NCBI GenBank assembly: GCA_019694875.1
Contig: JAIBBC010000003.1
Span: forward strand, 736,469-800,468
Direction: 5' to 3'
DNA: 64,000 nt
DNA from: Cyclobacteriaceae bacterium
GTDB lineage: Bacteria; Bacteroidota; Bacteroidia; Cytophagales; Cyclobacteriaceae
Shown here: positions 9,446 to 18,821 of the stretch, in pieces
Layout of the letters: each line of letters opens with the position of its first letter
How positions within the stretch are numbered: position 1 is the stretch's first letter
Made by a program: the position numbers and the translations under genes
Notes under the pieces: model-generated
The model's input: the letters and a program-made list of their open reading frames with translations, nothing else
Databases searched by the model: none
What the model was told of the DNA's origin: nothing

Positions 9446-10235
9446 CGACCCCGTTGGGGTCGCACGACCAACTAACTTCTGTTTCTACAAACATTTGAAT
9501 CCTTCGGATTCATCTGGCATTATCCCCGAAGGGATAAGATATTTATAACAATAGATGAAACAATGAAAAGCGCGACCCTGAAGGGGTTAAACTATCCCTT
9601 ACTGCAAAATTTCACCCCGCATCAAGCAGCATTCGAAAAATAAAACACTCTATAACCAATATCATAAAATTCGACCCCATCGGGCTCGCACGACCAACTA
9701 ACTTCCGTTTCTATAAACATTTGAATCCCTCGGATTCATCTGGTTCATCCCGAAGGGATGAAATATCTATAGCAATAGATGAAAAATGAAAAGCACGACC
9801 CTGAAGGGGTCGAACCGAGATGTTTCCGAATTGGCAATGTCGGGCGTCATCATCCCAAAGGGATGAAATATTTATAGCGAAATATTTAACAAATAAGATA
9901 ACGATCCTGAAGGGATCGAATCATGGCGTTACAAAATTGACAATGTTGGGCGTCATCATCCCGAAGGGATGAAAATATTTATAACAGCACGTTAAACGAA
10001 CAATAGAACAACACCGAATCGGTCGAACCAAGGTGTTTCTGAAATCGGCAATGCCAGCCGTCATCATCCCGAAGGGATGAAATATTTATAGCAGATGTTA
10101 AACGAACAATAGAACGACCCAGAAGGGGTCGAACCAAGGTGTTTCGAAATTGGCAATATCAGCCGTCATCATCCCGAAGGGATGAAATATTTATAGCAGA
10201 TGTTAAACAACATCGTCACGACCCTGAAGGGGTCG
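9446..10235 (+). repeat. Periodic array of three kinds of short GC-rich hairpins in a gene-free region
   Basis: This explains most of the gene-free stretch 9432-10400. Type B (arms CGACCC/GGGTCG, often CGACCCTGAAGGGGTCG) occurs at 9446, 9573, 9672, 9796, 9902, a decayed copy near 10011, 10115 and 10219. Type A (CATCCCGAAGGGATG) occurs at 9521 (variant), 9746, 9851, 9957, 10065 and 10170, each but the first followed by a conserved AT-rich tail. Type C (GAATCC...GGATTC) occurs at 9497 and 9723. The first part is two copies of a larger unit 226 bp apart. After about 9746 the A and B hairpins alternate with a period of 104-109 bp, with diverged connecting sequence. Arms keep pairing even when loops or bases differ. 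No reading frame is conserved. It resembles REP/palindromic element arrays known from many bacteria; no REP-associated transposase gene is in the window. Confidence 0.93.
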
Positions 10236-10261
10236 AATGTTCGTGCCAGGAGAACAGATTC

Positions 10262-10288
10262 GGTGTGTAGACGAATCCACACCTTTTT
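10262..10288 (+). terminator. Probable rho-independent terminator after the hairpin array
   Basis: Six-base-pair stem GGTGTG/CACACC with a 10-nt loop, followed by TTTTT. It is the first terminator-like structure after pdeM, so the repair-operon transcript could carry the whole hairpin array as a 3' untranslated region of about 850 nt. Confidence 0.5.
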
Positions 10289-10400
10289 CTACACCGGTAC
10301 CCGTGAAATAATCACTTTTGGCCTGATTTGATCGATTTCCACTAAACCGATACGGCATTTTTTTTGATGCGGAGATAGAAAAATCTTTAAACCAAGCATC

Positions 10401-10712
10401 ATGAAACCACTTAAAAAATTGATTCCTGCCGTTCTCATGCTTTTCCTCGCAGTTCCTGCTTTTTCAACCGAAGCCATTCCTGCTACAAATACTTCAGCCA
10501 CTGAAACAAACGCCCGTGCGGAAGTCTTGATCAACCGGTTAGAGGAAATCAAAGCCATGGACCACAGTTCCATGACGAGAAAAGAGAAGCGTGCGCTTCG
10601 CAAGGAAGTAAAGTCAATTGAGAAGGAATTGAAGCAGATCGATGAAGGTGGCGTTTACATTTCCGTAGGCGGTATCATCATCATCCTGTTGTTGTTGATC
10701 TTATTGCTCTAA
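10401..10712 (+). CDS. Small exported protein with C-terminal hydrophobic segment (103 aa, unknown function)
   Basis: I do not recognise a named family. Residues 1-22 form a signal peptide ending near AVPAFS. Residues 30-80 are polar and highly charged (KEKRALRKEVKSIEKELKQ), probably a helical or coiled-coil stretch. The last 18 residues, after VYISVGG, are a run of Ile and Leu that would form a membrane helix reaching the very C-terminus. Small proteins of this layout are common in Bacteroidota. It lies alone between the hairpin array and a strong bidirectional terminator shared with ppc. Start codon ATG; no Shine-Dalgarno sequence. Function is unknown. Confidence 0.75.
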   Translation: MKPLKKLIPAVLMLFLAVPAFSTEAIPATNTSATETNARAEVLINRLEEIKAMDHSSMTRKEKRALRKEVKSIEKELKQIDEGGVYISVGGIIIILLLLILLL

Positions 10713-10732
10713 AATCAATCACTACAATAGAC

Positions 10733-10763
10733 AGAAAGGCGTCAGTTGACGCCTTTCTATTTT
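10733..10763. terminator. Bidirectional rho-independent terminator
   Basis: Perfect 11-bp stem AGAAAGGCGTC/GACGCCTTTCT with loop AGTT, then ATTTT. It separates the convergent small exported protein gene and ppc. The ppc stop codon lies at its edge. Confidence 0.9.
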
Positions 10764-13332
10764 ATGCCGAGTTCCGTGCTGCGTTAATAATTCCAAACAT
10801 GCACCGGATTATCAATTTGCGGTAGCGGGTTTCGTCTTCCGCGCTCAGGTTATTTGATGTTCGCAAACTCATCAGCGCATACTGCTGAATCGCAATTAGC
10901 GGAAGCACAATTCTTTCCCGCAATTTCACAGAATCTTTAATCAACGGATTGTTGCCCATCAGTTCAGTCAGACCGGAAATCTCGAGAGCTTCTTTCTTTG
11001 ACAGTTCATATTCCGAAAACATTTTTTTCCAGAAATCACCAAATTCCGGGTCCGAACCCAAATAGGTTGTCGCCTTGTAGGTAGTCTTTGTCATCGACAT
11101 CATGCTATTACTCAGCAGGGTGCGAAAGAACAACGAATTTTTATAAAGCTTTTTCAACTGATCGCCCCTGCCTTTTTCGATCAGCTTGCTGATGGCCGAT
11201 CCGACTCCGTAGAATCCGGGAATATTCTGTTTCATCTGGGCCCACGCGCCTACAAAAGGGATGGCACGAAGGTCTTCGAATTTCAATGCATTGGAACCGT
11301 TGCGTTTAACCGGTCGCGAACCAATATTACTGTCGCCAAAAAAAGAAAGCGGTGTTACCTTTTCGAGGTATGGAACAAACTTCGGATCGTGCTTGAGTTT
11401 CAGGTACGCCTGATATCCTTCTTCCGCCAGTTCATCGAGCAAGCGCTTATCTTCATCCGATAACTTGTTGTCCGCATGCTTGAACACATCTCCCATCACA
11501 CCGGCCGACAACAACTGTTCGAGATTGTATTTACTGGAAGATTCCTTTCCAAAATTAGAACTAATGGTCTGCCCCTGAATGGTAATCTGCACTTCCTCGT
11601 TTTCGATCGTATCGCCCAATGACGCATAGAAATCGTGCGTGTTGCCGCCTCCGCGTGCCGGTGGACCGCCCCGGCCATCAAAGAACAGGGCTTTGATATC
11701 ATTCTTTCGAGATACAGCCGTGAGTTCTTCCTTCGCTCGGAAGATCGACCAGTTGGCACGCAGGTATCCCCCATCCTTTGTTCCGTCAGAAAATCCAAGC
11801 ATAATGGTTTGCTTGTTCTTTCGCCTGGTCAGGTGTTCGCGATAAACCGGAATCGCGTAAAGCGACTGCATAATACCCGGAGCATGAGCCAGATCATCGA
11901 TTGTCTCAAACAGGGGCACCACATCCAGGGCGAGCGTCTCATTGTTACCGATCAAAAGTTTTCCTAAAACAAACACTTCCATCACGTGCAAGGCGTGCTG
12001 GCAATTGCTGATTACATACCGGTGACTTCCCCGCCTTCCATTTACCTGTTGAATAGCTGCGATCGCCTTCACACTATTGATAGTATCCGTAACGAGTGCA
12101 TCATCGAATTTCAAAGAACCGATATCAGCTTGAAGCGAAAGCAAATACGCAATCTTCTCCTGATCACTGAATTTGCTATACGTTTCAAATGAAATTCCTT
12201 TTTGTTCGGCATTGAGCTTTTCAATGATTGCTTTCCAGACAGCATCGTGTTTTCTACTGTCCTGCCGGATATCAAGACTGGCAAAATGAAATCCAAAAAT
12301 CCGAACTTTCAGAATGAAGCCGTCAAGCAGGTCGGCAAACAAACCATCGTGTTCTTCCAGCAGTATTTTGCGGATAGCCCTGAGTTCGTTCAGGAGCTCG
12401 TCTGAGTCAGCGTAAGCGGTTGATCGCCCCGCCACCATATCACCAAGTTTTTGCTCGATGTCAATCATCGGCTTATCAACCCCGCGGAAAGTCAATCTCC
12501 TCCGCAGGTAGCGCGCATCGCGGGCATAACATTTCAAAATGCCTTCGCGTAACCGCGCAGCAACCTTCAGGGTGATGTCGCTGGTTACAAACGGGTTTCC
12601 GTCACGATCGCCACCCGGCCAGAAGCCAATCACAATCAGCCGGTCGTTCTTCCATTCCGATACAGGCAGTTGCAATCCCTCCAGCAATGCTGAAACAATT
12701 TTTGGAATAGAGTGATAGAATACATTTTCAAGATACCAGCTCAGGCTCACTGCTTCATCGTAAGGTGTTGGCTTTTCCTTATTGATGAACCCGGTTTTTC
12801 CAAGTTGCTGTAGTAACAAGTTAATCTGATCCAGATCGTTTTCGCGAATGGATCGTTCAAGGTCGGTTAAGATTCCAAGTACGTGACCCGGATAAAATTG
12901 TGTCGGGTGAGCCGTGAGCACGATGCGCAGACTGAACTGCTGAAGACGTGCCTTTAGTTGCTCCATCTTGTCTTCCAACTTAGCCTGAAGCACCAATGAA
13001 GAAACGCTTCCCTTTCCACGCACATCGTTGATTTGCAAAAACTCGGAGTCTTCAATAGAATCGAATAAAGCAACCTGTCGCTCTACATATTGTATGAAGT
13101 TGAACAGCAAATCGAACTGATCTTTTTGCGATGCATGCGGTACGAGGTCAGTAAAAAATTGTTGAATAATGTCGCGGGCAGAATCACCACGTTCAAAACC
13201 TGCTTCACAATACTGCTGCATCAACGGCAACAAGGTACCGGTCCGTAAGATGTTATCGAACGGGAGATTCAGGAACAGGCTGTTATAAATGTGATACCGG
13301 GCCCCTACAATCTGGTCGTATTTTGCTGACAT
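10762..13332 (-). CDS. ppc: Phosphoenolpyruvate carboxylase
   Basis: Carboxylates phosphoenolpyruvate with bicarbonate to oxaloacetate, refilling the TCA cycle. Catalytic His142 sits in VLTAHPTQ. The glycine-rich loop GRGGPPARGGG appears near residue 545, and GFSDGTKDGGYLRANW just before it holds conserved active-site residues. The length of 856 residues is slightly shorter than E. coli PEPC (883) and normal for the Bacteroidota form. It stands alone on the minus strand, ending in the shared terminator. The upstream 108 bp hold no clear TAnnTTTG box with correct spacing. Allosteric control is expected from the family but cannot be read from the sequence. Confidence 0.96.
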   Translation of the reverse strand: MSAKYDQIVGARYHIYNSLFLNLPFDNILRTGTLLPLMQQYCEAGFERGDSARDIIQQFFTDLVPHASQKDQFDLLFNFIQYVERQVALFDSIEDSEFLQINDVRGKGSVSSLVLQAKLEDKMEQLKARLQQFSLRIVLTAHPTQFYPGHVLGILTDLERSIRENDLDQINLLLQQLGKTGFINKEKPTPYDEAVSLSWYLENVFYHSIPKIVSALLEGLQLPVSEWKNDRLIVIGFWPGGDRDGNPFVTSDITLKVAARLREGILKCYARDARYLRRRLTFRGVDKPMIDIEQKLGDMVAGRSTAYADSDELLNELRAIRKILLEEHDGLFADLLDGFILKVRIFGFHFASLDIRQDSRKHDAVWKAIIEKLNAEQKGISFETYSKFSDQEKIAYLLSLQADIGSLKFDDALVTDTINSVKAIAAIQQVNGRRGSHRYVISNCQHALHVMEVFVLGKLLIGNNETLALDVVPLFETIDDLAHAPGIMQSLYAIPVYREHLTRRKNKQTIMLGFSDGTKDGGYLRANWSIFRAKEELTAVSRKNDIKALFFDGRGGPPARGGGNTHDFYASLGDTIENEEVQITIQGQTISSNFGKESSSKYNLEQLLSAGVMGDVFKHADNKLSDEDKRLLDELAEEGYQAYLKLKHDPKFVPYLEKVTPLSFFGDSNIGSRPVKRNGSNALKFEDLRAIPFVGAWAQMKQNIPGFYGVGSAISKLIEKGRGDQLKKLYKNSLFFRTLLSNSMMSMTKTTYKATTYLGSDPEFGDFWKKMFSEYELSKKEALEISGLTELMGNNPLIKDSVKLRERIVLPLIAIQQYALMSLRTSNNLSAEDETRYRKLIIRCMFGIINAARNSA

Positions 13333-13440
13333 AGTGATCTAAAAAACTGCTGAATTTACTGCTGTGGCGGCAAATAATACGGTTCACAGGCGATTTAAAA
13401 ATCAACCGCTTGTTACTGGCCTTCAGGAATTGTACCTTCC

Positions 13441-14037
13441 ATGTGGGTTAAACTTCTGCGTATGGTGAAGTATTACGTTTATGCAATCGTTTTAGTGGTG
13501 TGCACTTCGTGTTTAGGCTACAAGGAAATGCCGGTTGAGTATGACTATAGCTACAAGGGCAACTTCAAAAAATATAAAACCTTTGATATCATGAAACCGG
13601 CCGGAACAGGCGACTCAAGCATGATCAACGTGACAATCGAACGGTCGATCCTCTCGAGGATGAAGTTCCTGGGATACAAGCAAACCGACAGTAAGCCTCA
13701 TTTGCTGGTGAGCTTCAAGATGTTTGAAGACAGCATGCGTTTTAACGGCTATAATCAGCCTGAAATCGAGCAATGGGTGACGGGTGGAAAAGAAGATGCC
13801 GAATACGACCCTAAAAAACTTCAGTTAAAATCCGGCACGTTACTGATTCAGCTTTACGACCGTAAGCAAAACCGCTCGATCTGGCAGGGATATTCAACCG
13901 ATTTGTATGGCGCGATAGACTTTCACGACAGTCGCACACTTCGCAATGCGGTGATTTCCATCCTCGACAAATACCGGTTCTGGGCCGAGGGATTTATCGA
14001 AAAAGGAAATCAGGAACAGGCAGCCATTGCCAACTGA
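13441..14037 (+). CDS. DUF4136-type lipoprotein
   Basis: Predicted lipoprotein of the DUF4136 family; function unknown. A short basic N-terminus and hydrophobic stretch lead to CTSC, with Cys24 as the likely lipidated residue. The pattern is imperfect, because Cys stands where Leu is usual. The mature part has the DUF4136 features: a tyrosine-rich start (YDYSYKGNFKKYKTFDI), I...I...L...G segments, LLVSFKM, LLIQLYD, SIWQGYSTDLYG, and a C-terminal RNAVISILDKY. ATG at 13441 is the longest start. ATG at 13462 would give a shorter, equally good signal peptide. It is not clearly in an operon; the tRNA-Gln promoter follows. Confidence 0.85.
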   Translation: MWVKLLRMVKYYVYAIVLVVCTSCLGYKEMPVEYDYSYKGNFKKYKTFDIMKPAGTGDSSMINVTIERSILSRMKFLGYKQTDSKPHLLVSFKMFEDSMRFNGYNQPEIEQWVTGGKEDAEYDPKKLQLKSGTLLIQLYDRKQNRSIWQGYSTDLYGAIDFHDSRTLRNAVISILDKYRFWAEGFIEKGNQEQAAIAN

Positions 14038-14122
14038 AACTAAACTCCATAGAAACCAGTTATTTAGGCCGGATTTGGCCAGATTTTTAAGATTCGGAGG
14101 ACGGTTTTTCTGAAAAATATCC

Positions 14123-14130
14123 TACTTTTG
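14123..14130 (+). promoter_or_regulatory. Bacteroidota -7 box for tRNA-Gln
   Basis: TACTTTTG matches TAnnTTTG exactly and ends 39 nt before the tRNA. No good TTTG -33 element is present at 19-20 nt upstream, so only the -7 half is supported. Confidence 0.55.
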
Positions 14131-14133
14131 CAG

Positions 14134-14164
14134 ACCCAAAAATTGGGTTTCCGGGAAACCGGAA
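14134..14164 (+). other. Two back-to-back hairpins in the tRNA-Gln leader
   Basis: ACCCAA-AAA-TTGGGT (14134-14148) is directly followed by TTCCGG-GAAA-CCGGAA (14149-14164), the second capped by a GNRA tetraloop. They end 5 nt before the mature tRNA. Possible roles are a processing signal for RNase P or endonucleases, or chance; this is inference. Confidence 0.6.
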
Positions 14165-14169
14165 CGGAT

Positions 14170-14240
14170 TGTCCGATGGTGTAATGGTAACACTGCAGAT
14201 TTTGGTTCTGCCTTTCAAGGTTCGAATCCTTGTCGGACAA
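14170..14240 (+). tRNA. tRNA-Gln (anticodon TTG)
   Basis: The cloverleaf is complete. The acceptor stem TGTCCGA pairs with TCGGACA, with discriminator A at 14240. The anticodon stem GCAGA/TCTGC encloses loop TTTTGGT, giving anticodon TTG (reads CAA/CAG). The T arm AAGG-TTCGAAT-CCTT is canonical. Length is 71 nt and CCA is not encoded. A single tRNA, not a cluster. Confidence 0.97.
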
Positions 14241-14254
14241 CTGAAAAACCTAAG

Positions 14255-14280
14255 ATCCCGTCTAATTTGACGGGATTTTA
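14255..14280 (+). terminator. Rho-independent terminator after tRNA-Gln
   Basis: Stem ATCCCGTC/GACGGGAT (8 bp), loop TAATTT, then TTTTA. It lies between the tRNA and prs, so prs may depend on read-through or on a promoter not clearly visible. Confidence 0.8.
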
Positions 14281-14296
14281 GTTAAATCTTGAACCT

Positions 14297-15226
14297 ATGG
14301 CTGTTAAGATTTTCAGCGGACGCGCAACGACTTACCTGGCAGAGAAAATTGCTCATGCATATGGCGAATCGCTGGGCGAAGTGAACTACCAGCAATTCAG
14401 CGATGGCGAAATGTCGCCCTTTCTGATGAGCTCAGTTCGCGGCCACGAGGTTTTCATCATCCAGTCAACCATCCCTCCTTCTGATAACCTGATGGAGCTG
14501 TTGCTGATGGTAGACGCGGCAAAACGCGCAAGCGCTTCGAGCGTGAACGTGGTGATCCCGTACTTCGGATATGCCCGTCAGGATAGAAAAGACAAGCCCC
14601 GAGTTGCTATAGCAGCCAAGCTGATCGCCAATTTGCTTTCAGCTGCCGGAACCGATCGGATTATGACCTGTGATTTACATGCAGATCAGATTCAGGGGTT
14701 CTTCGACTTCCCGGTAGATCACCTCGATGGAGCCTACATCTTTGTTCCGTACCTGAAGTCACTCGGGTTACAGAACATTATGTTCGCTTCGCCTGATGTG
14801 GGCGGCATTAAACGCGCCCGCAGCTTTGCGAAATTCTTCGATGCTGAACTGGCAGTGTGTGATAAGTATCGTAAAGAAGCCAACAAGATCGAATCGATGC
14901 GCTTGATTGGTGATGTGGAAGGAAAAGACGTGATCCTGGTGGATGACCTGGTGGACACAGCCGGCACGATTTGCAAGGCTGCAGCTTTATTGAAAGAAAA
15001 GGGCGCCAATTCGGTGAGGGCAGTGTGTACGCACCCTGTGCTTTCAGGAAAGGCATATGAAAACATTGATTCTTCAGTTTTAGAGGAGATTGCTGTTACC
15101 GACACAATCCCTTTGAAGCAGAAGAGTTCGAAGATTAAAGTGCTGACCGTCTCTGACCTGTTTGCGAAAGCAATCCGGAAGATTCACGATCACGAGTCGA
15201 TCAGTTCACTTTTTATTAAACTGTAA
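14297..15226 (+). CDS. prs: Ribose-phosphate pyrophosphokinase (PRPP synthetase)
   Basis: Makes PRPP from ribose 5-phosphate and ATP, supplying purine, pyrimidine, His, Trp and NAD synthesis. Seen are the flexible catalytic segment VVIPYFGYARQDRKD near residue 90, DLHADQIQGFFD near 127, and the PRPP-binding loop VDDLVDTAGT near 215. The length of 309 residues matches the class I enzyme. rplY begins 24 nt after its stop, forming the prs-rplY pair common in many bacteria. A terminator between tRNA-Gln and this start may limit read-through. Confidence 0.97.
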   Translation: MAVKIFSGRATTYLAEKIAHAYGESLGEVNYQQFSDGEMSPFLMSSVRGHEVFIIQSTIPPSDNLMELLLMVDAAKRASASSVNVVIPYFGYARQDRKDKPRVAIAAKLIANLLSAAGTDRIMTCDLHADQIQGFFDFPVDHLDGAYIFVPYLKSLGLQNIMFASPDVGGIKRARSFAKFFDAELAVCDKYRKEANKIESMRLIGDVEGKDVILVDDLVDTAGTICKAAALLKEKGANSVRAVCTHPVLSGKAYENIDSSVLEEIAVTDTIPLKQKSSKIKVLTVSDLFAKAIRKIHDHESISSLFIKL

Positions 15227-15250
15227 TTTTTAACTAAAACCATAAATACA

Positions 15251-15937
15251 ATGAAAACAATCGAGATTGTAGGGTATAAAAGAGCGAATCTCGGCAAGTC
15301 TGAATCTCAGCGTTTGAGAAATGAAGGCTATGTTCCCTGCGTAGTGTATGGCGGAAATGAGCAAGTGCATTTTTATGCACCGATGATCCTGTTCCGCGAA
15401 TTGGTGTATACCAATGAAGCTCACTTTGTTCACCTGAATGTTGAAGGTGAGGAAAGCAAAGCAATCTTACAGGAGGTTCAATTCCACCCGGTAAGTGAAA
15501 TCATTCTTCATGCTGATTTTTTGAAAATCGCTGAAGACCGCAAGATCAAGATGAGCATCCCGGTTCGTCTGGTAGGTAAAGCTAAAGGTGTTGACAAAGG
15601 TGGTGCTTTGGTAAGAAAGAGAGCTGCGTTAAAAGTAGCTGGCTTCGCGAAAGACATGCCCGATCACATCGATGTAGATGTTACTGAGCTTGACTTCCAC
15701 CACGCTGTTAAAGTTGGTGATATGAAAATGAACGGACTCGATTTCCTGGATCCTAAGCAATCAGCAATCGCTGCCGTTGAAGTTCCTCGTGCTGCTAAAC
15801 TTGCTGCTGAAGATGCCGCTGCTGCTGCCGCTACAACGCCTGCCGAAGGTGCTGCTCCTGCTGCCGGTGCTGCTGCTCCTGCCGCTGGTGCAGATGCGAA
15901 AAAAGAAGCTCCTAAGAAGGAAGAAGGCAAGAAGTAA
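15251..15937 (+). CDS. rplY: 50S ribosomal protein bL25, long (Ctc/TL5) form
   Basis: Binds 5S rRNA in the large subunit. The N-terminal domain begins ETI-IVGYKRANLGKSESQRLRNEG, and the second beta domain (near residue 95 on) marks the long Ctc form. The last 45 residues are an Ala/Pro/Lys-rich tail (PAEGAAPAAGAAAPAAG then lysines), likely disordered and commonly seen in Bacteroidota. Total 228 residues. It is co-transcribed with prs and ends before a hairpin terminator. Confidence 0.95.
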   Translation: MKTIEIVGYKRANLGKSESQRLRNEGYVPCVVYGGNEQVHFYAPMILFRELVYTNEAHFVHLNVEGEESKAILQEVQFHPVSEIILHADFLKIAEDRKIKMSIPVRLVGKAKGVDKGGALVRKRAALKVAGFAKDMPDHIDVDVTELDFHHAVKVGDMKMNGLDFLDPKQSAIAAVEVPRAAKLAAEDAAAAAATTPAEGAAPAAGAAAPAAGADAKKEAPKKEEGKK

Positions 15938-15988
15938 TTTCAAAATGCTTCAATTTGAAGATTCGAAAATTGAAGCTGGATATAAAAA

Positions 15989-16017
15989 GACCTTCCTCAT
16001 TGAGGAGGGTTTTTTTA
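15989..16017 (+). terminator. Rho-independent terminator after rplY
   Basis: CCTTCCTC/GAGGAGGG stem (one wobble or mismatch) with a 3-nt loop, followed by TTTTTTT. It ends the prs-rplY transcript. Confidence 0.8.
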
Positions 16018-16067
16018 TGTCTTAGTAGGTATTAATTTTCAAATTGTTAAATTTTCAAATTTCAGAA

Positions 16068-16628
16068 ATGAAATACCTGATTGCCGGACTCGGAAACGTT
16101 GGCCCTGAATACGAACTCACACGCCACAATGCGGGTTTCCTCGTGCTGGATCGTTTAGCAGACGTGCATAAAGTAACGTTCGAGCTTCAGCGACATGCCG
16201 AAAAGGCTGAACTCAAATATAAAGGCAAGCAGCTTCACCTGATTAAGCCCACTACGTACATGAACCTGAGTGGCAAAGCAATCGCCTACTGGCTGCAGGA
16301 GCTCGGTATCCCGAAAGAAAACCTGCTGGTTGTTGTAGATGAAATTGCACTTCCCTTTGGAACGCTGCGTATGCGCGCGAAAGGAAGTTCAGCCGGACAC
16401 AATGGCTTGAAAAACATCGAATTATTATTGAATGGCCAAGACTACAGCCGGTTACGCTTTGGCGTTGGCGATGATTTCCATAAAGGACAACAGGCGAATT
16501 TTGTACTGAGCAATTTCTCCAAACAGGAGTTTGGCGAACTCCCGCTAATCATGGATAAAGCATGCGACATGATTCTATCGTTCTGCACGATCGGAGTCGA
16601 CCGCACGATGAGTCTTTTTAACAGTTAG
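16068..16628 (+). CDS. pth: Peptidyl-tRNA hydrolase
   Basis: Releases tRNA from peptidyl-tRNAs dropped by ribosomes. Counting from ATG 16068 the protein begins MKYLIAGLGNVGPEYELTRHNAGF, which puts Asn10 and catalytic His20 at exactly the family positions. This decides the start over the earlier in-frame ATG at 16044. Further motifs are KPTTYMNLSG, VVVDEIALPFG (catalytic Asp) and GSSAGHNGLKNI. 186 residues, normal size. It converges with metG; a bulged hairpin at about 16631-16671 between them may serve as a weak terminator. Confidence 0.96.
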   Translation: MKYLIAGLGNVGPEYELTRHNAGFLVLDRLADVHKVTFELQRHAEKAELKYKGKQLHLIKPTTYMNLSGKAIAYWLQELGIPKENLLVVVDEIALPFGTLRMRAKGSSAGHNGLKNIELLLNGQDYSRLRFGVGDDFHKGQQANFVLSNFSKQEFGELPLIMDKACDMILSFCTIGVDRTMSLFNS

Positions 16629-16672
16629 AGATCAGGCATCAGCCTAAAAACTCCAATGCCTAATCCCTGATT

Positions 16673-18763
16673 TTAACTAACAGTCGAACCCGGATTCACC
16701 ACCTCATTCGGTTGAAGCAACCGCAGTTTTCCATCAGCATCTTCTGCCATCAAAATCATTCCCTGCGATTCGATACCCATCATCTTGCGCGGGGCCAGGT
16801 TAGCAATTAATGTTACTTGCTTTCCGACCATTTCTTCCGGACTATAATGTTTTGCGATGCCACTCAGCACGGTCCGTTGGTCAACGCCAGTATCGACAGT
16901 CAGCTTCAGCAATTTGTCTGACTTCTCCATCTTCTCAGCTGCGAGCACCTTCCCTACCCGAATGTCGAGCTTGGAGAAATCATCAATCGTTACCTGCGCT
17001 TTCAACGGCTTAACAGCCGATTCACTTTTTTGTTCTTCCACAACTTTCGGTTTTTTCAGTTTGGCGACTTGCTTGTCGATTTCTTCATCCTCAATATTTT
17101 TAAACAACAGTTCCGCTTTTCCTAGTTGATGGTTTTGCGGAACAGGGTCAATCAGTTGCTGTTTCTTCCAGAATTCTTTCCATGAAGCATCAATTGCAGA
17201 ACTATTCAACTGCGACTTGATATTCTTAGCTGTGTCCGGCAGGAATGGCTCACACGCAATCGCTATGTTGCCAACAACCGTTAACGCATAATTCAGGATA
17301 CTGCCAACAGCCTCCATGTCGTCTTTCGCGAGTTTCCAGGGCTCGGTGTCAGCCAGAAATTTATTGCCGATGCGGCACAGGTTCATCATATGAAACTGCG
17401 ACTCGCGGAACCTGAAATCATCCAGTGCAGCAATCATGTCCTTAACGGAAGTATTCAGGTCGGTATGCGCCTGATTGTATTTATTCAAAATCTTCTTTCT
17501 GCGATCGTCCGTGGCAGGCAGTTCATGTGCTGAGGGCACTTTACCGTCAAAATATTTCCACGTAAGCACCATCACCCGGTTTACAAAGTTTCCGAGTATC
17601 GCGACAAGCTCGCTATTCACTTTGCTTTGATAATCCTTCCAGGTGAAGTCAGCATCTTTTGTTTCCGGGGAAATAGACGTTAACATGTAACGGAGTTCGT
17701 CCCTCCTTCCGGGAAAATCCTGCAGGTATTCATGAAGCCATACCGCATGATTTCGGGAGGTCGAAATCTTATCGCCTTCCAGATTCAGAAACTCATTGGC
17801 AGGTACGTTATCCGGCAGAACATACCCACCGGCAGCCTTGAGGATTGACGGAAAGATTACGCAATGAAATACAATATTGTCTTTACCGATAAAATGAATT
17901 AATCGCGACTCAGGGTCCTGCCAGTATTTCTTCCAGTCGTTTGGCTTAAGTTCTTTTGTTGCCGAGATGTAGCCAATCGGTGCATCGAACCAAACGTATA
18001 GCACCTTGCCCTTTCCATCTTTCAACGGAACAGGTACTCCCCAATCCAGATCGCGCGTGATTGAGCGTGGTTGCAATCCCTGATCGATCCACGACTTGCA
18101 CTGACCGTACACATTGGTCTTCCAGTCATCTTTGTGACCTTCAACGATCCATTCTTTAAGCCAGCTTTCGTATTTATCGAGTGGAAAATACCAGTGCTTC
18201 GTTGGTTTTAATACCGGAGTCTTTCCGGAAACTGTTGAACGGGGATTTATCAGTTCCCTCGGGCTCAAACTCGTGCCGCATTTTTCGCATTGATCGCCAT
18301 ACGCATTTGGGTTGCCGCACTTCGGGCATGTTCCAATGATATACCGGTCTGCCAGAAAAATTCCCTCCTGTTCATCGTAATACTGATCAGAGGTTTCTTC
18401 GAGAAATATTCCCTTGTCGTAAATGTTTTTAAAAAACTCCTGTGCCGTTTCGTAATGCACCGGGTTAGATGTACGTGAATAAATATCGAATGAGATTCCA
18501 AAATCCCCGAACGCCTTCTTCATCAGGCTGTGATACTTATCAACAAAAGCTTTAGGTGTAACGCCTTCTTTTTTGGCACCAAGTGTAATAGCGACACCAT
18601 GCTCATCTGATCCGCAGATAAAGACTACATCTTCGCCTTTCAATCTAAGATACCTGACATACGTATCGGCCGGCAGGTACGCCCCCGCTATATGCCCGAT
18701 GTGTAATGGGCCGTTGGCGTAAGGCAACGCAGCCGTAATGGTATGGCGTTTAAAATTCTTCAT
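16673..18763 (-). CDS. metG: Methionyl-tRNA synthetase with C-terminal tRNA-binding domain
   Basis: Charges tRNA-Met. Class I signature HIGH occurs at residues 21-24. The zinc knuckle follows at about 145-165 with four Cys (CPKCG...CEKCG). The KMSKS loop appears as KISTS near residue 335. The C-terminal region from about 585 ([18 protein letters not shown]...) is the dimerising EMAP-II/Trbp111-like domain. At 696 residues it is the long form. It lies 58 nt downstream of the sensor kinase gene on the same strand. No T-box or other riboswitch is visible upstream. Confidence 0.97.
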   Translation of the reverse strand: MKNFKRHTITAALPYANGPLHIGHIAGAYLPADTYVRYLRLKGEDVVFICGSDEHGVAITLGAKKEGVTPKAFVDKYHSLMKKAFGDFGISFDIYSRTSNPVHYETAQEFFKNIYDKGIFLEETSDQYYDEQEGIFLADRYIIGTCPKCGNPNAYGDQCEKCGTSLSPRELINPRSTVSGKTPVLKPTKHWYFPLDKYESWLKEWIVEGHKDDWKTNVYGQCKSWIDQGLQPRSITRDLDWGVPVPLKDGKGKVLYVWFDAPIGYISATKELKPNDWKKYWQDPESRLIHFIGKDNIVFHCVIFPSILKAAGGYVLPDNVPANEFLNLEGDKISTSRNHAVWLHEYLQDFPGRRDELRYMLTSISPETKDADFTWKDYQSKVNSELVAILGNFVNRVMVLTWKYFDGKVPSAHELPATDDRRKKILNKYNQAHTDLNTSVKDMIAALDDFRFRESQFHMMNLCRIGNKFLADTEPWKLAKDDMEAVGSILNYALTVVGNIAIACEPFLPDTAKNIKSQLNSSAIDASWKEFWKKQQLIDPVPQNHQLGKAELLFKNIEDEEIDKQVAKLKKPKVVEEQKSESAVKPLKAQVTIDDFSKLDIRVGKVLAAEKMEKSDKLLKLTVDTGVDQRTVLSGIAKHYSPEEMVGKQVTLIANLAPRKMMGIESQGMILMAEDADGKLRLLQPNEVVNPGSTVS

Positions 18764-18821
18764 AGAAAAAATCAGGGTGTAAAGATGGTAATTGAATGGG
18801 AGGTAAAAAAGTTCAGGCCAC

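Noticed and set aside
9446-10235. CRISPR array
   Set aside because: Repeats are different palindromes that alternate and vary, connecting sequences are themselves related, and no cas genes are near.
16044-16067. Longer start for pth
   Set aside because: The conserved N-terminus begins at 16068; the extra codons are low-complexity AT-rich leader.
18764-18821. T-box or SAM-type riboswitch before metG
   Set aside because: The 58-nt gap is too short and shows no such structure.
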